In this document: positions 44,103 to 53,837 of the stretch, piece by piece
How the letters are laid out: every line of letters starts with the position of its first letter
Numbering within the stretch: position 1 is the stretch's first letter
Notes under the pieces: generated by a model
What the model saw: the letters and a program-made list of their open reading frames with translations, nothing else
What the model was told of the DNA's origin: nothing
Database searches by the model: none
From: Thiothrix subterranea
Lineage (GTDB): Bacteria > Pseudomonadota > Gammaproteobacteria > Thiotrichales > Thiotrichaceae
Assembly: GCF_030930995.1 (NCBI RefSeq)
Contig: NZ_CP133217.1
Span: forward strand, 310,001 to 374,000
Length of the DNA: 64,000 bases
Reading direction: 5' to 3'
Made by a program: the position numbers and the translations under genes

Positions 44103-44925
44103 ATGATAAAACGCTACATCACAGAACACGAATATGTCACCGTTGTCGGTGATTGAAATCGCACATACCCGTGTCGCTAGAGAAAGCTTGTGGTTGCGTG
44201 GGGGTTTCCCCGACAGTTATCTGGCGGAAAACGACAAAAATAGCTTGGCATTGCGCAAGGACTTCATCCGAACTTACCTAGAACGTGACATCCCCTTGTT
44301 CGGCTCACGGGTTCCCGCCACTACACTTGAACGCTTATGGACGATGCTTGCCCACCGGCAAGGCAGTGTCCTGAATGCCGCAGAATTGGCGCGTTCCTTG
44401 GAAATTAGCGCCCAGTCCGTGACGCGCTACATTGACTTACTGACTGATCTATTACTAGTCAGACGTTTACCGCCTTATACGGTCAATGTGGGCAAACGCC
44501 TGACCAAATCCCCCAAAATTTATTTACGAGACAGTGGTTTACTTCACGCACTGCTGGGCATAGAAAATTCCGTGCAACTGGCTGGACATCCGATAGTCGG
44601 CGTGAGTTGGGAAGGTTTTGTACTGGAAAATTTACTGGCGGTATTGCCTTGGCGGTCATCGGTTTTCTTTTACCGGACAGCTAAGGGGGTTGAGATGGAT
44701 CTGCTGATTGAACGCGCCGATGGCTCGCTGTGGGCAATTGAAATCAAGCGTTCATTGTCGGCAAAAGTAGAACGTGGATTTTATGCAGCCTGCGAAGATC
44801 TCAAACCGCAACGGGCTTTTGTCGTCTATGCAGGTGATGATCGCTACCCCATTGCAGAAGGGGTTGAAGCAATCAGTATCAGGGGGATGGTTGAAGAACT
44901 CCTTGCGGATAACCTTATGGTATAA
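44103..44925 (+). pseudogene. DUF4143-type ATP-binding protein, internally deleted
   Basis: The start MIKRYITEH, typical of these ATPases, runs into a stop at 44154-44156. An overlapping second frame from 44134 carries the C-terminal portion: LWLRGGFPDSYLA, DFIRTYLERDIPLFGSRVPA, LARSLEISAQSVTRYIDLL, SPKIYLRDSGLLHALLGI and VGVSWEGFVLENLL. The whole P-loop AAA domain (normally over 100 residues) is missing, and the two pieces are in different frames. The remaining DUF4143 part keeps its nuclease-like FFYRTAKGVEMDLLIE and AIEIKRSLS. It is probably a decayed gene; expression of the 263-residue part is possible. Confidence 0.75.
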
Positions 44926-45029
44926 CCATTTTCCTGATGAACAGCATGAGGGTAGTGTTTATCAGGAAAAGTTTCTTCGTTGACCCGTTTAGGTTAAATT
45001 CCCTGCATTGTTCATAATGGGTTACAGGG

Positions 45030-45263
45030 GTGAAGGGTATAAATCCGCTCAATCTGGGAACTTTGGTAGAAATCTGCAAGTTGACCGGTGCAGATCCACG
45101 AAAAATCTCCCCAGAGATAACTAAAGGCCTACCAGATATACCTAGCAACGGCAGTGAACTAGTATCTAAGATCAATCGACTATCCCCCAATGATCAAGCT
45201 ATTGTCGCTAGTTTTGTAGATTGCCTTCTTTCACGCACCATACCGACAAATTCAACTGACTAA
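45030..45263 (+). pseudogene. Truncated Cro/CI-like repressor (C-terminal remnant)
   Basis: A GTG-started frame gives 77 residues. INPLNLGTLVEICKLTGADPRKISPEI looks like the last helix of a Cro/CI helix-turn-helix domain followed by a short tail. The recognition helices that should precede it are absent. It may be a remnant, or a small protein using only this part. It lies in the decayed patch with the insertion sequence. Confidence 0.4.
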
Positions 45264-45281
45264 AAGGCTTCCCCGAACAAA

Positions 45282-45827
45282 TTACTCCCGAATAAAATGC
45301 GCCCGGTAATACGCCAGCTCATCAATCGAATCCCGCACATCCGCCAGCGCCAAATGCTGTGATTCTTTCTTAAAACCTGCTGCCAGCCCCGGTTTCCAGC
45401 GATTCGCCAACTCTTTCAGGGTACTCACATCCAGATTGCGGTAATGAAAGAACTTCTCCAATTCCGGCATTTGCCGTGCCAGAAAACGCCGATCCTGACA
45501 AATGCTATTACCACACATCGGCGATGCGCCCGCTGGCACAAACTGCTTCAGGAAATCGAGGGTGGCTTGTTCGGCTTGCGCTTCCGTCCATTCACTCGAT
45601 AACACGCGCTGAATCAGCCCCGAACCGCCGTGTTGCTTCTGATTCCAATCATCCATTTTCGCCAGCGTTTCAGCAGTTTGGTGGATGGCAATCACCGGGC
45701 CTTCCGCCAACACATTCAAATCCTTGTCGGTAACGACGGTGGCAATTTCGATAATGACATCGTTGACGGTATCTAAGCCCGTCATTTCCAGATCAATCCA
45801 GACCAAATTTTCCTGATTCATACTCAT
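45282..45827 (-). CDS. orn: Oligoribonuclease
   Basis: A DEDDh exonuclease of about 181 residues that degrades 2-5 nt RNA and pGpG to mononucleotides. Catalytic motifs are visible: [24 protein letters not shown], and [14 protein letters not shown] with the Tyr/His-containing end. The start is one of two nearby ATGs (45827, 45821); neither has a strong ribosome site. It is divergent from the M48 protease gene with 48 bp between. Confidence 0.95.
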   Translation of the reverse strand: MSMNQENLVWIDLEMTGLDTVNDVIIEIATVVTDKDLNVLAEGPVIAIHQTAETLAKMDDWNQKQHGGSGLIQRVLSSEWTEAQAEQATLDFLKQFVPAGASPMCGNSICQDRRFLARQMPELEKFFHYRNLDVSTLKELANRWKPGLAAGFKKESQHLALADVRDSIDELAYYRAHFIRE

Positions 45828-45875
45828 TCGGGTACACTGCACTTACTTTAGGGAATCTGGAATATAACAGACATT

Positions 45876-47117
45876 ATGCAAACGTTTACCTACATTTTCC
45901 TTGCCTTTTTGTTGGCATCGACCTTGGTACAAATTTACTTGTCGTTGCGTCAGAAACAGCATGTCAGCGCCCACCGTGCCGCTGTCCCCGCCCCGTTTGC
46001 GGGCAAAATCTCGCTGGAAGAGCACCAAAAAGCCGCCGATTACACCCTCGCCAAAGGCGGTTTAGGGCGCATCGACCTGCTGATCGGCTTGGTAATCTTG
46101 CTGGCGTGGACGCTCGGCGGCGGGCTGGAATGGCTGGATGCGCAATGGCGCAGCTTCGGCTGGAACGAGCTGTACACGGGTACGGCGGTCATGCTCAGCC
46201 TAATCCTAATTGGCAGCGTCTTGGATATGCCGCTCTCCCTCTACCGCACCTTTGTGCTGGAAGAACGCTTCGGTTTCAATAAGATGACTCCCATCACCTT
46301 TATCACTGATCTGTTTAAAGGCGCAGCACTGGCGTTGATTATCGGTATTCCAGTGATCATGCTGATTCTGTGGTTGATGACCTCTGCGGGCAGCTTGTGG
46401 TGGTTGTATGCGTGGGCAGCGCTGACCGCATTTTCACTGCTGATGACGTGGGCATACCCCAAATTCATTGCGCCCTTGTTCAATAAATTCAGCCCTTTGG
46501 AAGAAGGTGAGGTCGCCGAACGCCTCAACGCCCTGTTAACCCGCACCGGCTTTAATAGCAAAGGCGTATTCGTGATGGATGGCTCGCGCCGTTCCGCGCA
46601 CGGCAATGCTTATTTCACTGGCTTTGGCAAAAACAAGCGCATTGTGTTTTTCGACACCCTGCTCAAACACTTGACCCCCGCGCAAGTGGAAGCGGTACTC
46701 GCGCACGAACTGGGGCATTTCAAACGCAAACACATTGTCAAAGGCATGGCACTGTCAATGGTCATGACCTTGAGCGGTTTCATCGTCTTGGCATGGTTAA
46801 TGACGCAAGAGTGGTTTTATACTGCACTCGGTGTCAGCCAACCCTCGACTTACATGGCGTTGGTGTTATTTATGCTGGTCAGCCCGGCGTTCACCTTTTT
46901 TATTGGCCCGATCATGGCGTGGTGGTCGCGCAAACACGAATTTGAAGCGGATGAATTCGCCGCGCAACAATCGAGCAGTGCGGAACTGATTGCAGCATTA
47001 GTGGGTCTTTACAAGGAGAATGCCAGTACCCTGACACCCGATCCGTGGTATTCGGCATTTTATGACTCGCATCCGCCCGCAGCGATACGGATTGCGCATT
47101 TACAACAACAAATGTAA
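45876..47117 (+). CDS. M48 family (Ste24/CAAX-type) membrane metalloprotease
   Basis: A 413-residue integral membrane protease with about seven hydrophobic segments. The zinc motif is HELGH at 277-281 (VLAHELGHFKRKH), and the third ligand lies in RKHEFEADEFAA. RFGFNKMTPITFITDLFKG is typical of Ste24-type enzymes. It may serve membrane-protein quality control; CAAX processing is not expected in bacteria. It is followed 13 bp later by a small cytochrome-like gene. Confidence 0.92.
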   Translation: MQTFTYIFLAFLLASTLVQIYLSLRQKQHVSAHRAAVPAPFAGKISLEEHQKAADYTLAKGGLGRIDLLIGLVILLAWTLGGGLEWLDAQWRSFGWNELYTGTAVMLSLILIGSVLDMPLSLYRTFVLEERFGFNKMTPITFITDLFKGAALALIIGIPVIMLILWLMTSAGSLWWLYAWAALTAFSLLMTWAYPKFIAPLFNKFSPLEEGEVAERLNALLTRTGFNSKGVFVMDGSRRSAHGNAYFTGFGKNKRIVFFDTLLKHLTPAQVEAVLAHELGHFKRKHIVKGMALSMVMTLSGFIVLAWLMTQEWFYTALGVSQPSTYMALVLFMLVSPAFTFFIGPIMAWWSRKHEFEADEFAAQQSSSAELIAALVGLYKENASTLTPDPWYSAFYDSHPPAAIRIAHLQQQM

Positions 47118-47130
47118 CAAGAGTAGTGAC

Positions 47131-47403
47131 ATGAAAGCGAAAGCTCTTTTGATTCTCTGTAGCGGTCTACTGCTGATGCAGACAGCACAAGCCGCCCCTA
47201 ACCCGGCTAACGGACAAATATTGTTCGTTAATTCACCTTGTGATACGGCGGCGCTCACCACGCCCAACCCCGCTATCACCGATACAGCCAGTTTGGAAAA
47301 AGAGGTTCGTCAATGCGACATCAGCCGGAATATCAACTGGTATGATGACGAAATCAAGGATGTAGTGGCTTATCTCAACCAGACGTATTACAAATTTCCG
47401 TAA
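47131..47403 (+). CDS. Small periplasmic cytochrome-c-like protein without haem motif
   Basis: A 90-residue protein from the ATG at 47131. A signal peptide (MKAKALLILCSGLLLMQTAQ) is followed by NPANGQILFVNSPCDTAAL and a C-terminal DDEIKDVVAYLNQTYYKF. These are the start and end of a class I cytochrome c, but the expected CxxCH is absent. Two mature cysteines (SPCDT, RQCDI) remain. It probably does not bind haem c and may be a structural relative. It lies between the M48 gene and rsgA. Confidence 0.7.
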   Translation: MKAKALLILCSGLLLMQTAQAAPNPANGQILFVNSPCDTAALTTPNPAITDTASLEKEVRQCDISRNINWYDDEIKDVVAYLNQTYYKFP

Positions 47404-47444
47404 TACATGGGCAACGCGGACGTTTTCCGTCACAATAGGACGTT

Positions 47445-48353
47445 ATGACGGAAAACTTATCTCACCCTGCCTCCACTGCACCAGAAAACGGGCAAATCAT
47501 TACCCGTTTCGGCGCTGATTTCTTAGTAGAAACAGCGGACGCTGAACTATTGCGCTGCACCGCCCGCCGCAAACTTGACCATCTGGCTTGCGGCGACTAC
47601 GTGCAATGGGAACGCCAAGCCCAAGGCAACGCTGCCATCACTGCCATGCTCCCGCGCCGCAACGTGCTGGAACGCCCCGATTTTCGCGGCAGATTGCGCC
47701 CCATTGCCGCCAATATCGACCTATTGATTGTGGTCGCCAGTTGGCAACCTGCCCCCATTTGGGAAACGCTCGACCGTTACCTGATTGCTGCCAACCGCCT
47801 CCCCGCCGACGTGCTCTTGGTTTTCAACAAAGCCGACTTGCGCCAGAGCCTCGCCAGCGCCGAAGCCGAAACGTGTTTGGCAGAATACCAGCGCATCGGC
47901 ATTCCGATTCTGCACGTCTCCGCCAAGCAACAACAGGGCATTCATCCCATCCTTGAAGCCATTCAAGGGCGCACCGCGATTGTGGTCGGGCAATCCGGGG
48001 TGGGCAAATCATCGCTTGCCATGCAATTACTGCCCGAAACCGATATTCGCGTCGGCACGATTTCTGAAACCGGCGAAGGTCGCCACACCACCACCTCGGC
48101 AACCCTGTACCGCTTACCGTCGGGCGGCTCGCTGATCGACTCGCCCGGTGTGCGCGATTTTGGTTTGACCGGCATGGACTTTGCCACGTTGGAAACTGGC
48201 TTCCCGGAATTCCGCCCGTTTCTGGGTGAATGCCGCTTCCACAATTGCACCCATAACCATGAGCCGAATTGCGCCATTAAAGCCGCCGTCGCAGCGGGGC
48301 AACTGCCACCGCGCCGCTTTGCGCGTTACCTGAGTTTATTGGCGAATATTTAA
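47445..48353 (+). CDS. rsgA: Ribosome small subunit-dependent GTPase A
   Basis: A 302-residue circularly permuted GTPase that matures 30S subunits. After an OB-fold domain, the G motifs occur in permuted order: FNKADL (G4), GQSGVGKSSL (G1) and DSPGVRDFGL (G3). A zinc site CRFHNCTHNHEPNC follows near residue 264. Orn and RsgA genes are commonly neighbours in gammaproteobacteria; here two genes lie between them. Confidence 0.96.
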   Translation: MTENLSHPASTAPENGQIITRFGADFLVETADAELLRCTARRKLDHLACGDYVQWERQAQGNAAITAMLPRRNVLERPDFRGRLRPIAANIDLLIVVASWQPAPIWETLDRYLIAANRLPADVLLVFNKADLRQSLASAEAETCLAEYQRIGIPILHVSAKQQQGIHPILEAIQGRTAIVVGQSGVGKSSLAMQLLPETDIRVGTISETGEGRHTTTSATLYRLPSGGSLIDSPGVRDFGLTGMDFATLETGFPEFRPFLGECRFHNCTHNHEPNCAIKAAVAAGQLPPRRFARYLSLLANI

Positions 48354-48509
48354 AACTTTCCTGCCACCTATCTGCCTTACACACCCATTATCGGCTCGCT
48401 TATCCTGATTCATCTGGGATCGGGTTTGCGCGTTACTATAATCGTAACCAATAAATTAAAAATAAGGCGAACCACAAAATCGGTCGATTTTCAAGACGAT
48501 TCGTCAGGA

Positions 48510-48527
48510 AAGTGATCATCATCACTT
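48510..48527. promoter_or_regulatory. 18-bp perfect inverted repeat in the rsgA downstream gap
   Basis: AAGTGATCATCATCACTT-type symmetry: 7-bp arms at 48510-48516 and 48521-48527 with a 4-bp centre. It lies 84 bp before the hypothetical gene at 48611 in a 257-bp gene-free gap. An operator for that gene is possible; no T-run supports a terminator. Confidence 0.35.
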
Positions 48528-48610
48528 AATGATTCGGAACTTTTCAGTAAAGTCAAGAGCCTGAACAATGAGACTTCCTAGAAAACACCCTAAGCCAATG
48601 AGGTAACACC

Positions 48611-49126
48611 ATGAACATCCATCAATTACACATTGCTGATCAAAATAGCGTTCACGCCGGTATGCAAGAATGCACCCCTTGCGAAACCTCGCCCCGCCCC
48701 GAAACATCGCGCTACTGGCCTAAAGTCAGAATGCAGCGCCGCTACCAGAACGGAATGCCCGACGAACGCTTAAGTATTGAAATTGCCAACCCTTGTTCTG
48801 ATATTATTCTCCGCCACGTCAAAATCGCCTTCCTCTCCACCGGCCCGCAAAATCACCTGAAAAACGGCAACCCTGTTGTCAAATTTGCCCCCACTCACGG
48901 TATTGAATTCGGCGACATTGCACACAGCAGCGACACCCACAAACTCAGCAGCGTCACCCGCGACATCATTATGATCGAACACCAAGCCAATGCTGACGGT
49001 CGTCAAATCTATGCCGGAATCTGCTTTACCGCTTGCACCAAAACCGGCGAAGTTAAACATTACGGCTATTTATTGTTCAAAAGCAATGTATTGCCAGCAC
49101 AAGTTGCTTTCGAGCAAGCCGCCTGA
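48611..49126 (+). CDS. Hypothetical cytoplasmic protein
   Basis: A 171-residue protein with TGAGG near its start codon. No signal peptide or membrane segment is visible. Beta-rich segments (ERLSIEIANPCSDIILRHVKIAFLS, RDIIMIEHQANADGRQIYAG, KHYGYLLFKSNVLP) suggest a globular beta domain; six cysteines are scattered. I do not recognise the family. It is transcribed toward slt with about 75 bp between. Confidence 0.65.
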   Translation: MNIHQLHIADQNSVHAGMQECTPCETSPRPETSRYWPKVRMQRRYQNGMPDERLSIEIANPCSDIILRHVKIAFLSTGPQNHLKNGNPVVKFAPTHGIEFGDIAHSSDTHKLSSVTRDIIMIEHQANADGRQIYAGICFTACTKTGEVKHYGYLLFKSNVLPAQVAFEQAA

Positions 49127-49201
49127 GCACAGCATTCATTTGTATCCATGACGGCATTTATGAGACTCTTGACGCACGATTGGTAATGATGATTCTTGTT
49201 A

Positions 49202-51160
49202 ATGAGCCGACTGCTTCTCACGTTGATGTGTTGCGCGTTATCCAGCACCCCGCCCGCCCTAGCGGAGTCGCCGGAAAACCCACGGATGCAGCGCCAATTA
49301 TTTCAGCAAACCTACAGCGACCTGCAAGCCGGAAATCCTGACACGTTTGCCGCACTTCCCGCTGCGATGCGCCAATACCCACTTTACCCTTGGCTGGAAT
49401 ACACCGACATCAAGCAGCGCCTCGACACCTTGCCCGATGCCACGGTACTGGATTTTATCCGCCGCAATCCTGATTCGCTGATGGCTGATGCACTCAATAT
49501 ACAACTCGCCAAACGCCTTGCAGCCAAACAAGACTGGCAAACCCTGCTTGCCACCATCCCCATTTCCTTGGATGACACCGACACCCAATGCTACCGCACC
49601 CAAGCACTCGCTGCCGTGGGGCAAAAAGACGCCGCATTGGAACTGGGTAAAAAAACTTGGATGAGCATCAGCAAATCCCTCACGGATGCCTGCACTCCCA
49701 TCACCGACTTATTGCGCCGCCACGTTATGCTTTCCACCAACGATTATTGGGAACGTATTCGAGCCGCACTCGACAAAAATCAAACCACACTCGCGACTCA
49801 ACTGGCGGCTGATTTGCCACCTGAAGCGCAAACTGCCGTCACGACCTGGATACAAATCCGCGAAGCACCCGCCGAAGCGCTCCCCGCTGCCATGCAGCAA
49901 CCGGATAACGCTTACCTGCGCGATGCCATTGCTTTCGGGCTGGAACGCCTTGCCAAAAAAGAATCCCAGCAAGCCGAAGCCCTCTGGCAAACGGCTCGTC
50001 AAACCCTAAAATTTACCCCAGAAGAAAGCGCTAAAGTCGAAAGCGCTTTAGGCATACAACAAGCCCTGCGCCATGACCCCGCCGCCCTGAAACGCCTTGC
50101 CGCCATCCCTGCCGCGCAGCGCACCCAAGACGCGAATTTGTGGCTGGCACGCACCGCCGCGCGTCAAGGTGAGTGGAAAACCTTGCTGGATGCCACCCAA
50201 CACCTGCAATTCGAGCACGAACGTGACGCCGCCGGTTGGCACTATTGGCAAGCCCGCGCCCTCGAACAAACCGGCAAAAAAGCCAAAGCCACCACGCTCT
50301 ACACCCAAATTGCCCCGCAAGCCACGTTTTACGGGTTTTTGGCTGCCGACCGTTTAGGGCAAACCTACACCAGCCTGCAAACCCCAGCCGTTGACCGCAG
50401 CCAGCGCGTCGCTGGATTGCAAAAAGTCGCCGCCATCCAACGCGCCTTCGAGTGGTTTGCCCTGGGCAATCGCGAACAAGGCCGCAAAGAATGGTTTCGC
50501 GCCCTCAAACAAATGGATAAAGAAGGTGCTCTTGCTGCCGCTGATCTCGCCATCCGCAGCAATGACCACAACCTCGCCATCTGGACGGTTGCCCGCGCCA
50601 AAGAATGGGATGAAACCCACCTGCGCTTCCCCGTGGTACACACCGACTTGGTCATGGCGCAAGCCCGCAACCAAGGCATTCAACCCGCTTGGGTCATGGG
50701 GGTCATTCGCCGTGAAAGTGCCTTTGATGCCACCGTCGAATCCAGCGCCAAAGCCCTTGGCCTCATGCAACTGATTCCCCCCACGGCAAAAGCGGTCGGT
50801 ACCAAACTGGGCTTAAACATCAAAGGGCGTGAGGATATATTGCCGCCCGCCACCAATATTCAGTTAGGCAGCGCGTATTTACGTGAAATGCTCGGCAAAT
50901 TCTCCGGCAACTACGCGCAAGCCACTGCCGCCTACAACGCCGGGCCCGGTCGCCCCCCGCAATGGGCACCGCAACAACTGATTAATGCCGATCAATGGAT
51001 CGAAAGCATCCCCTTCACCGAAACCCGCGAATACGTGCAAGCCGTCATGGGCTACACCACAATTTACGATGAAAAACTGAATCCGGGTAAAGGTCGTCGC
51101 CTGTCCGAACGTTTACAACCGATAGCACCCAATGCACCCAAACCAGCGCCCAGCCCCTAA
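49202..51160 (+). CDS. slt: Soluble lytic murein transglycosylase (Slt70-like)
   Basis: A 652-residue periplasmic enzyme that cleaves glycan strands to 1,6-anhydromuropeptides. It has a signal peptide (SRLLLTLMCCALSSTPPALA), a long alpha-helical superhelix (about 30-470), a linker region, and a C-terminal lysozyme-like domain. The catalytic glutamate is Glu505 in VIRRESAFD; ALGLMQLIPPTA and AYNAGPGRP are the other goose-lysozyme motifs. The ATG at 49202 is chosen over a TTG at 49196. Its products would feed the AmpG-like permease. Its end overlaps gspK by 29 bp. Confidence 0.95.
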   Translation: MSRLLLTLMCCALSSTPPALAESPENPRMQRQLFQQTYSDLQAGNPDTFAALPAAMRQYPLYPWLEYTDIKQRLDTLPDATVLDFIRRNPDSLMADALNIQLAKRLAAKQDWQTLLATIPISLDDTDTQCYRTQALAAVGQKDAALELGKKTWMSISKSLTDACTPITDLLRRHVMLSTNDYWERIRAALDKNQTTLATQLAADLPPEAQTAVTTWIQIREAPAEALPAAMQQPDNAYLRDAIAFGLERLAKKESQQAEALWQTARQTLKFTPEESAKVESALGIQQALRHDPAALKRLAAIPAAQRTQDANLWLARTAARQGEWKTLLDATQHLQFEHERDAAGWHYWQARALEQTGKKAKATTLYTQIAPQATFYGFLAADRLGQTYTSLQTPAVDRSQRVAGLQKVAAIQRAFEWFALGNREQGRKEWFRALKQMDKEGALAAADLAIRSNDHNLAIWTVARAKEWDETHLRFPVVHTDLVMAQARNQGIQPAWVMGVIRRESAFDATVESSAKALGLMQLIPPTAKAVGTKLGLNIKGREDILPPATNIQLGSAYLREMLGKFSGNYAQATAAYNAGPGRPPQWAPQQLINADQWIESIPFTETREYVQAVMGYTTIYDEKLNPGKGRRLSERLQPIAPNAPKPAPSP

Positions 51161-52196
51161 GCCCCGCCGCCAGCAACGCGGGATCGCCATCCTCTCGGTA
51201 TTGGTGATTGCGGTATTGGTCGTCACCTTAGCCGCCGCTGTATTTGTACGGCAAAGCCGCGCCGTGCGCCAAACCGACAATTTCCAATCGCTGGAACGTG
51301 CTTGGCAATACGTGCTCATGATGGAACAATACGCAGGCTTGCAACTGCAATTGGATGCCAAAGACAATAAGTATGACGCCCTCACCGACCGTTGGGCGCA
51401 GCAATTACCCACCCAAACCCTGAACGAAGAAAGCGGCGCTGTCGTCAAATTCACCGGAAAATTGGAAGACCTGCAAGCGCGTTTCAACCTCAATAACCTG
51501 ATTAGTCAAGAAGGTGAATCACGTGGCAAACAAAACGGGGCGGCGGTTGAGCAACTCAAGCCGTTTGTAACCGATGCGGGCTTACCGATTGGTTTCGTCA
51601 ATGCGATTGTCGATTGGGTAGACATTGATAGCCAGCCGCAAGGCTTGGAAGGTGCCGAACGCGATTATTACATGTCTGGCGAAATTGCTTACCTCGCCGC
51701 CGATATGCCGTTTGCCGATACCAGCGAAGTACGCCTGCTACGGCTGGAGATGCACGACCCGGACGCAAAAAACAAAGCACTCAACCGCTTTCTGAGCACT
51801 GTCACCGCGCTACCATTTAAACAAACCACCATCAACCCCAACACCGCCAGCAAAGCAGTGTTACGCGCCATGCGACTGAGCGATAGCCAAATTGCCAGCA
51901 TTCTCGACAAACGCAAACTCAAGCAAGCCTACAAAAGGAAAGATGAGTTTGAGCAGGAAATGGCCTTCACCCCCGATCAAAATATTGCCTTGCGGGACAG
52001 CTTTGACGTGACCACGGATTATTTTCGCCTGACGGGTGAGGTACAAATCAGCCGCGCACGGGTTTTCGTCAATAGCCTGTTATTGCGTAACAAAAACGGG
52101 AGTGTTCGTGTCATAATGCGCCAATTCGACCGGGTTAACGAACAACCAATGCCAACCACTGACAATGCTAGTAATACGCTTACAAACACCGAATGA
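51132..52196 (+). CDS. gspK: Type II secretion minor pseudopilin GspK
   Basis: A 354-residue pseudopilin. The prepilin peptidase site is in RRQQRG-IAILSVLVIAVLVV near residue 17. GspK lacks the Glu at +5, as here, and has a large periplasmic domain (DLQARFNLNNLI, VDWVDIDSQPQG, INPNTASKAVLRAM). It caps the pseudopilus tip. It begins inside the end of slt and overlaps gspL by 32 bp. Confidence 0.9.
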   Translation: MHPNQRPAPKPRRQQRGIAILSVLVIAVLVVTLAAAVFVRQSRAVRQTDNFQSLERAWQYVLMMEQYAGLQLQLDAKDNKYDALTDRWAQQLPTQTLNEESGAVVKFTGKLEDLQARFNLNNLISQEGESRGKQNGAAVEQLKPFVTDAGLPIGFVNAIVDWVDIDSQPQGLEGAERDYYMSGEIAYLAADMPFADTSEVRLLRLEMHDPDAKNKALNRFLSTVTALPFKQTTINPNTASKAVLRAMRLSDSQIASILDKRKLKQAYKRKDEFEQEMAFTPDQNIALRDSFDVTTDYFRLTGEVQISRARVFVNSLLLRNKNGSVRVIMRQFDRVNEQPMPTTDNASNTLTNTE

Positions 52197-53361
52197 CACC
52201 GAGCCCGCTTGGGCAGTGCTGAGCAATAAGCCTGCTGACTGGCAACACGGTTCGTGGGAAAAGCTCCTGCCTGCGGCACGGGGGCAAGACATTGTATTGC
52301 TGATTCCCAGCCGCGAAGTGTTATTAACCCAAACCAGCGTCAACACCCGCAACCAACGCCAATTGCAGCAAGCCGTGCCATTTGCGCTCGAGGACAGCAT
52401 TGCGGATGACCTTGATCACCAGCACATCGTCTGGCAAACCCGTGCGGATTCCACCCAAGTAGACGTTGCCATTATCCGCCGCGACCGCCTGCGGGTATGG
52501 GTCAATGCCCTGCAAGCGCACCAATTACGCGCCAATAGCGTCTTGCCCGACCTGTTTGCGCTGCCGTGGGAAGCGGATAGCCTGACACTTTGGCAACAAG
52601 GCGAGACAATTTGGATCAGAACCGGCGAACTGTCCGGCTACGCCAGCAGCCCCGCCGCCCTGCCATTATTACTGGACAGCTTAACTTCTGGAAAAACCGA
52701 AGCGCTACCGTTGCGCCTGTACAGCGACCAAACCGAAACCTGGGAAGCCGATGCACGCTTTGCCCTGCTCACCGAAACCCAAGCCGAACAATTGTTGCCC
52801 AGCAGCTTGCAACCCGCGCTCAAGCTCAATTTGCTGAACGGTTTACAAGACGAAAACCGCGCCAACTTCCGTGAACATTGGCAACGTTGGCGCTTAGCCG
52901 CGAGTTTAGCCGCCATTACCGCGCTGCTCGCCGTCGGCATTTACGGGGTGGAAAGCTACCGCTTACAACAACAACTCGACGCGGTGGATGCGCAAAACGT
53001 CGTATTGTTTAGCCAACTCTTTCCCAGCGTCAGTGACGTGGATCCGCGCAGCCTGAAAAATCGCTTAGCCTCGGAACTGGTGCGGATGAAAGGGCAAAAC
53101 AACGCCAGCGGCACCAGCAGCAGCCCTTTACCGCAGTTAGCCGCCGTCGCTGCCGCCATGCAAACCGCCGGTGGTTTAACGGTAGAAGACATTCGCGCCC
53201 AAACCGGCACGCTCACCGTCAACTTGCAAGCGCCTAACCAGCAAGCCATCGAAACCTTACGCGATACCCTCGAAACCGCGTTGGGCAACCCGGTAGAACT
53301 GCAATCGTCGCGCACCGCTGACAGCGTAAAAGCCACCCTAACCCTAGGAGGCAAATCATGA
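52165..53361 (+). CDS. gspL: Type II secretion protein GspL
   Basis: A 398-residue inner-membrane platform protein. The N-terminal cytoplasmic actin-like part contains VLLIPSREVLLTQTSVNTRN and LQQAVPFALEDSIADDLDHQ, typical of GspL. One membrane helix lies at about 243-262 (RLAASLAAITALLAVGIYGV), followed by a periplasmic ferredoxin-like domain. It recruits the GspE ATPase and pairs with GspM. It overlaps gspK and gspM. Confidence 0.88.
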   Translation: MLVIRLQTPNDTEPAWAVLSNKPADWQHGSWEKLLPAARGQDIVLLIPSREVLLTQTSVNTRNQRQLQQAVPFALEDSIADDLDHQHIVWQTRADSTQVDVAIIRRDRLRVWVNALQAHQLRANSVLPDLFALPWEADSLTLWQQGETIWIRTGELSGYASSPAALPLLLDSLTSGKTEALPLRLYSDQTETWEADARFALLTETQAEQLLPSSLQPALKLNLLNGLQDENRANFREHWQRWRLAASLAAITALLAVGIYGVESYRLQQQLDAVDAQNVVLFSQLFPSVSDVDPRSLKNRLASELVRMKGQNNASGTSSSPLPQLAAVAAAMQTAGGLTVEDIRAQTGTLTVNLQAPNQQAIETLRDTLETALGNPVELQSSRTADSVKATLTLGGKS

Positions 53362-53837
53362 AAGCCTGGTGGCAAAACCTCGCAGTCAATGAACGCCGCT
53401 TACTGAGCATTGGCGCAGCGCTGATCGGCTTAACCCTGCTGTGGCTATTCGTGTGGAAACCGCTCAGCGCCCATCACCAATTGCTGCAACAAGACTTGGA
53501 AGACGCGCAAGCCGCCCACGTTGAAATGCAACGCCAACGCGCCGAAATTTTCGCCCTGCGCGGTGCAGCCTCTAACGCGCCAACCGCCACCAACGGCAGT
53601 TTGCACACCAGCGTGATTGCCGCGCTCAAACAATTTCAACTCGACGGCACCGACACCAGCTCCGAAGAAAAAAACAAAAATACCGTCACCCTCAAATTGA
53701 AGGCCAAGCCTTTCGACACCTTGGCGCAATTCCTCGCCGCGATGGAAACCCAATACGCCGCCAATACCACCAGTATGACCTTGAAACCGGCAGACAAACC
53801 CGGCACGGTTGACGCGCAAATAACGCTGGAACGATGA
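53358..53837 (+). CDS. gspM: Type II secretion protein GspM
   Basis: A 159-residue bitopic protein: a short cytoplasmic start (MKAWWQNLAVNERRLLSIGA), one membrane helix (ALIGLTLLWLFVWKPL), a periplasmic coiled region and a small ferredoxin-like domain. This is the usual GspM layout. It partners GspL. ATGA overlaps join it to gspL and gspN. Confidence 0.85.
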   Translation: MKAWWQNLAVNERRLLSIGAALIGLTLLWLFVWKPLSAHHQLLQQDLEDAQAAHVEMQRQRAEIFALRGAASNAPTATNGSLHTSVIAALKQFQLDGTDTSSEEKNKNTVTLKLKAKPFDTLAQFLAAMETQYAANTTSMTLKPADKPGTVDAQITLER

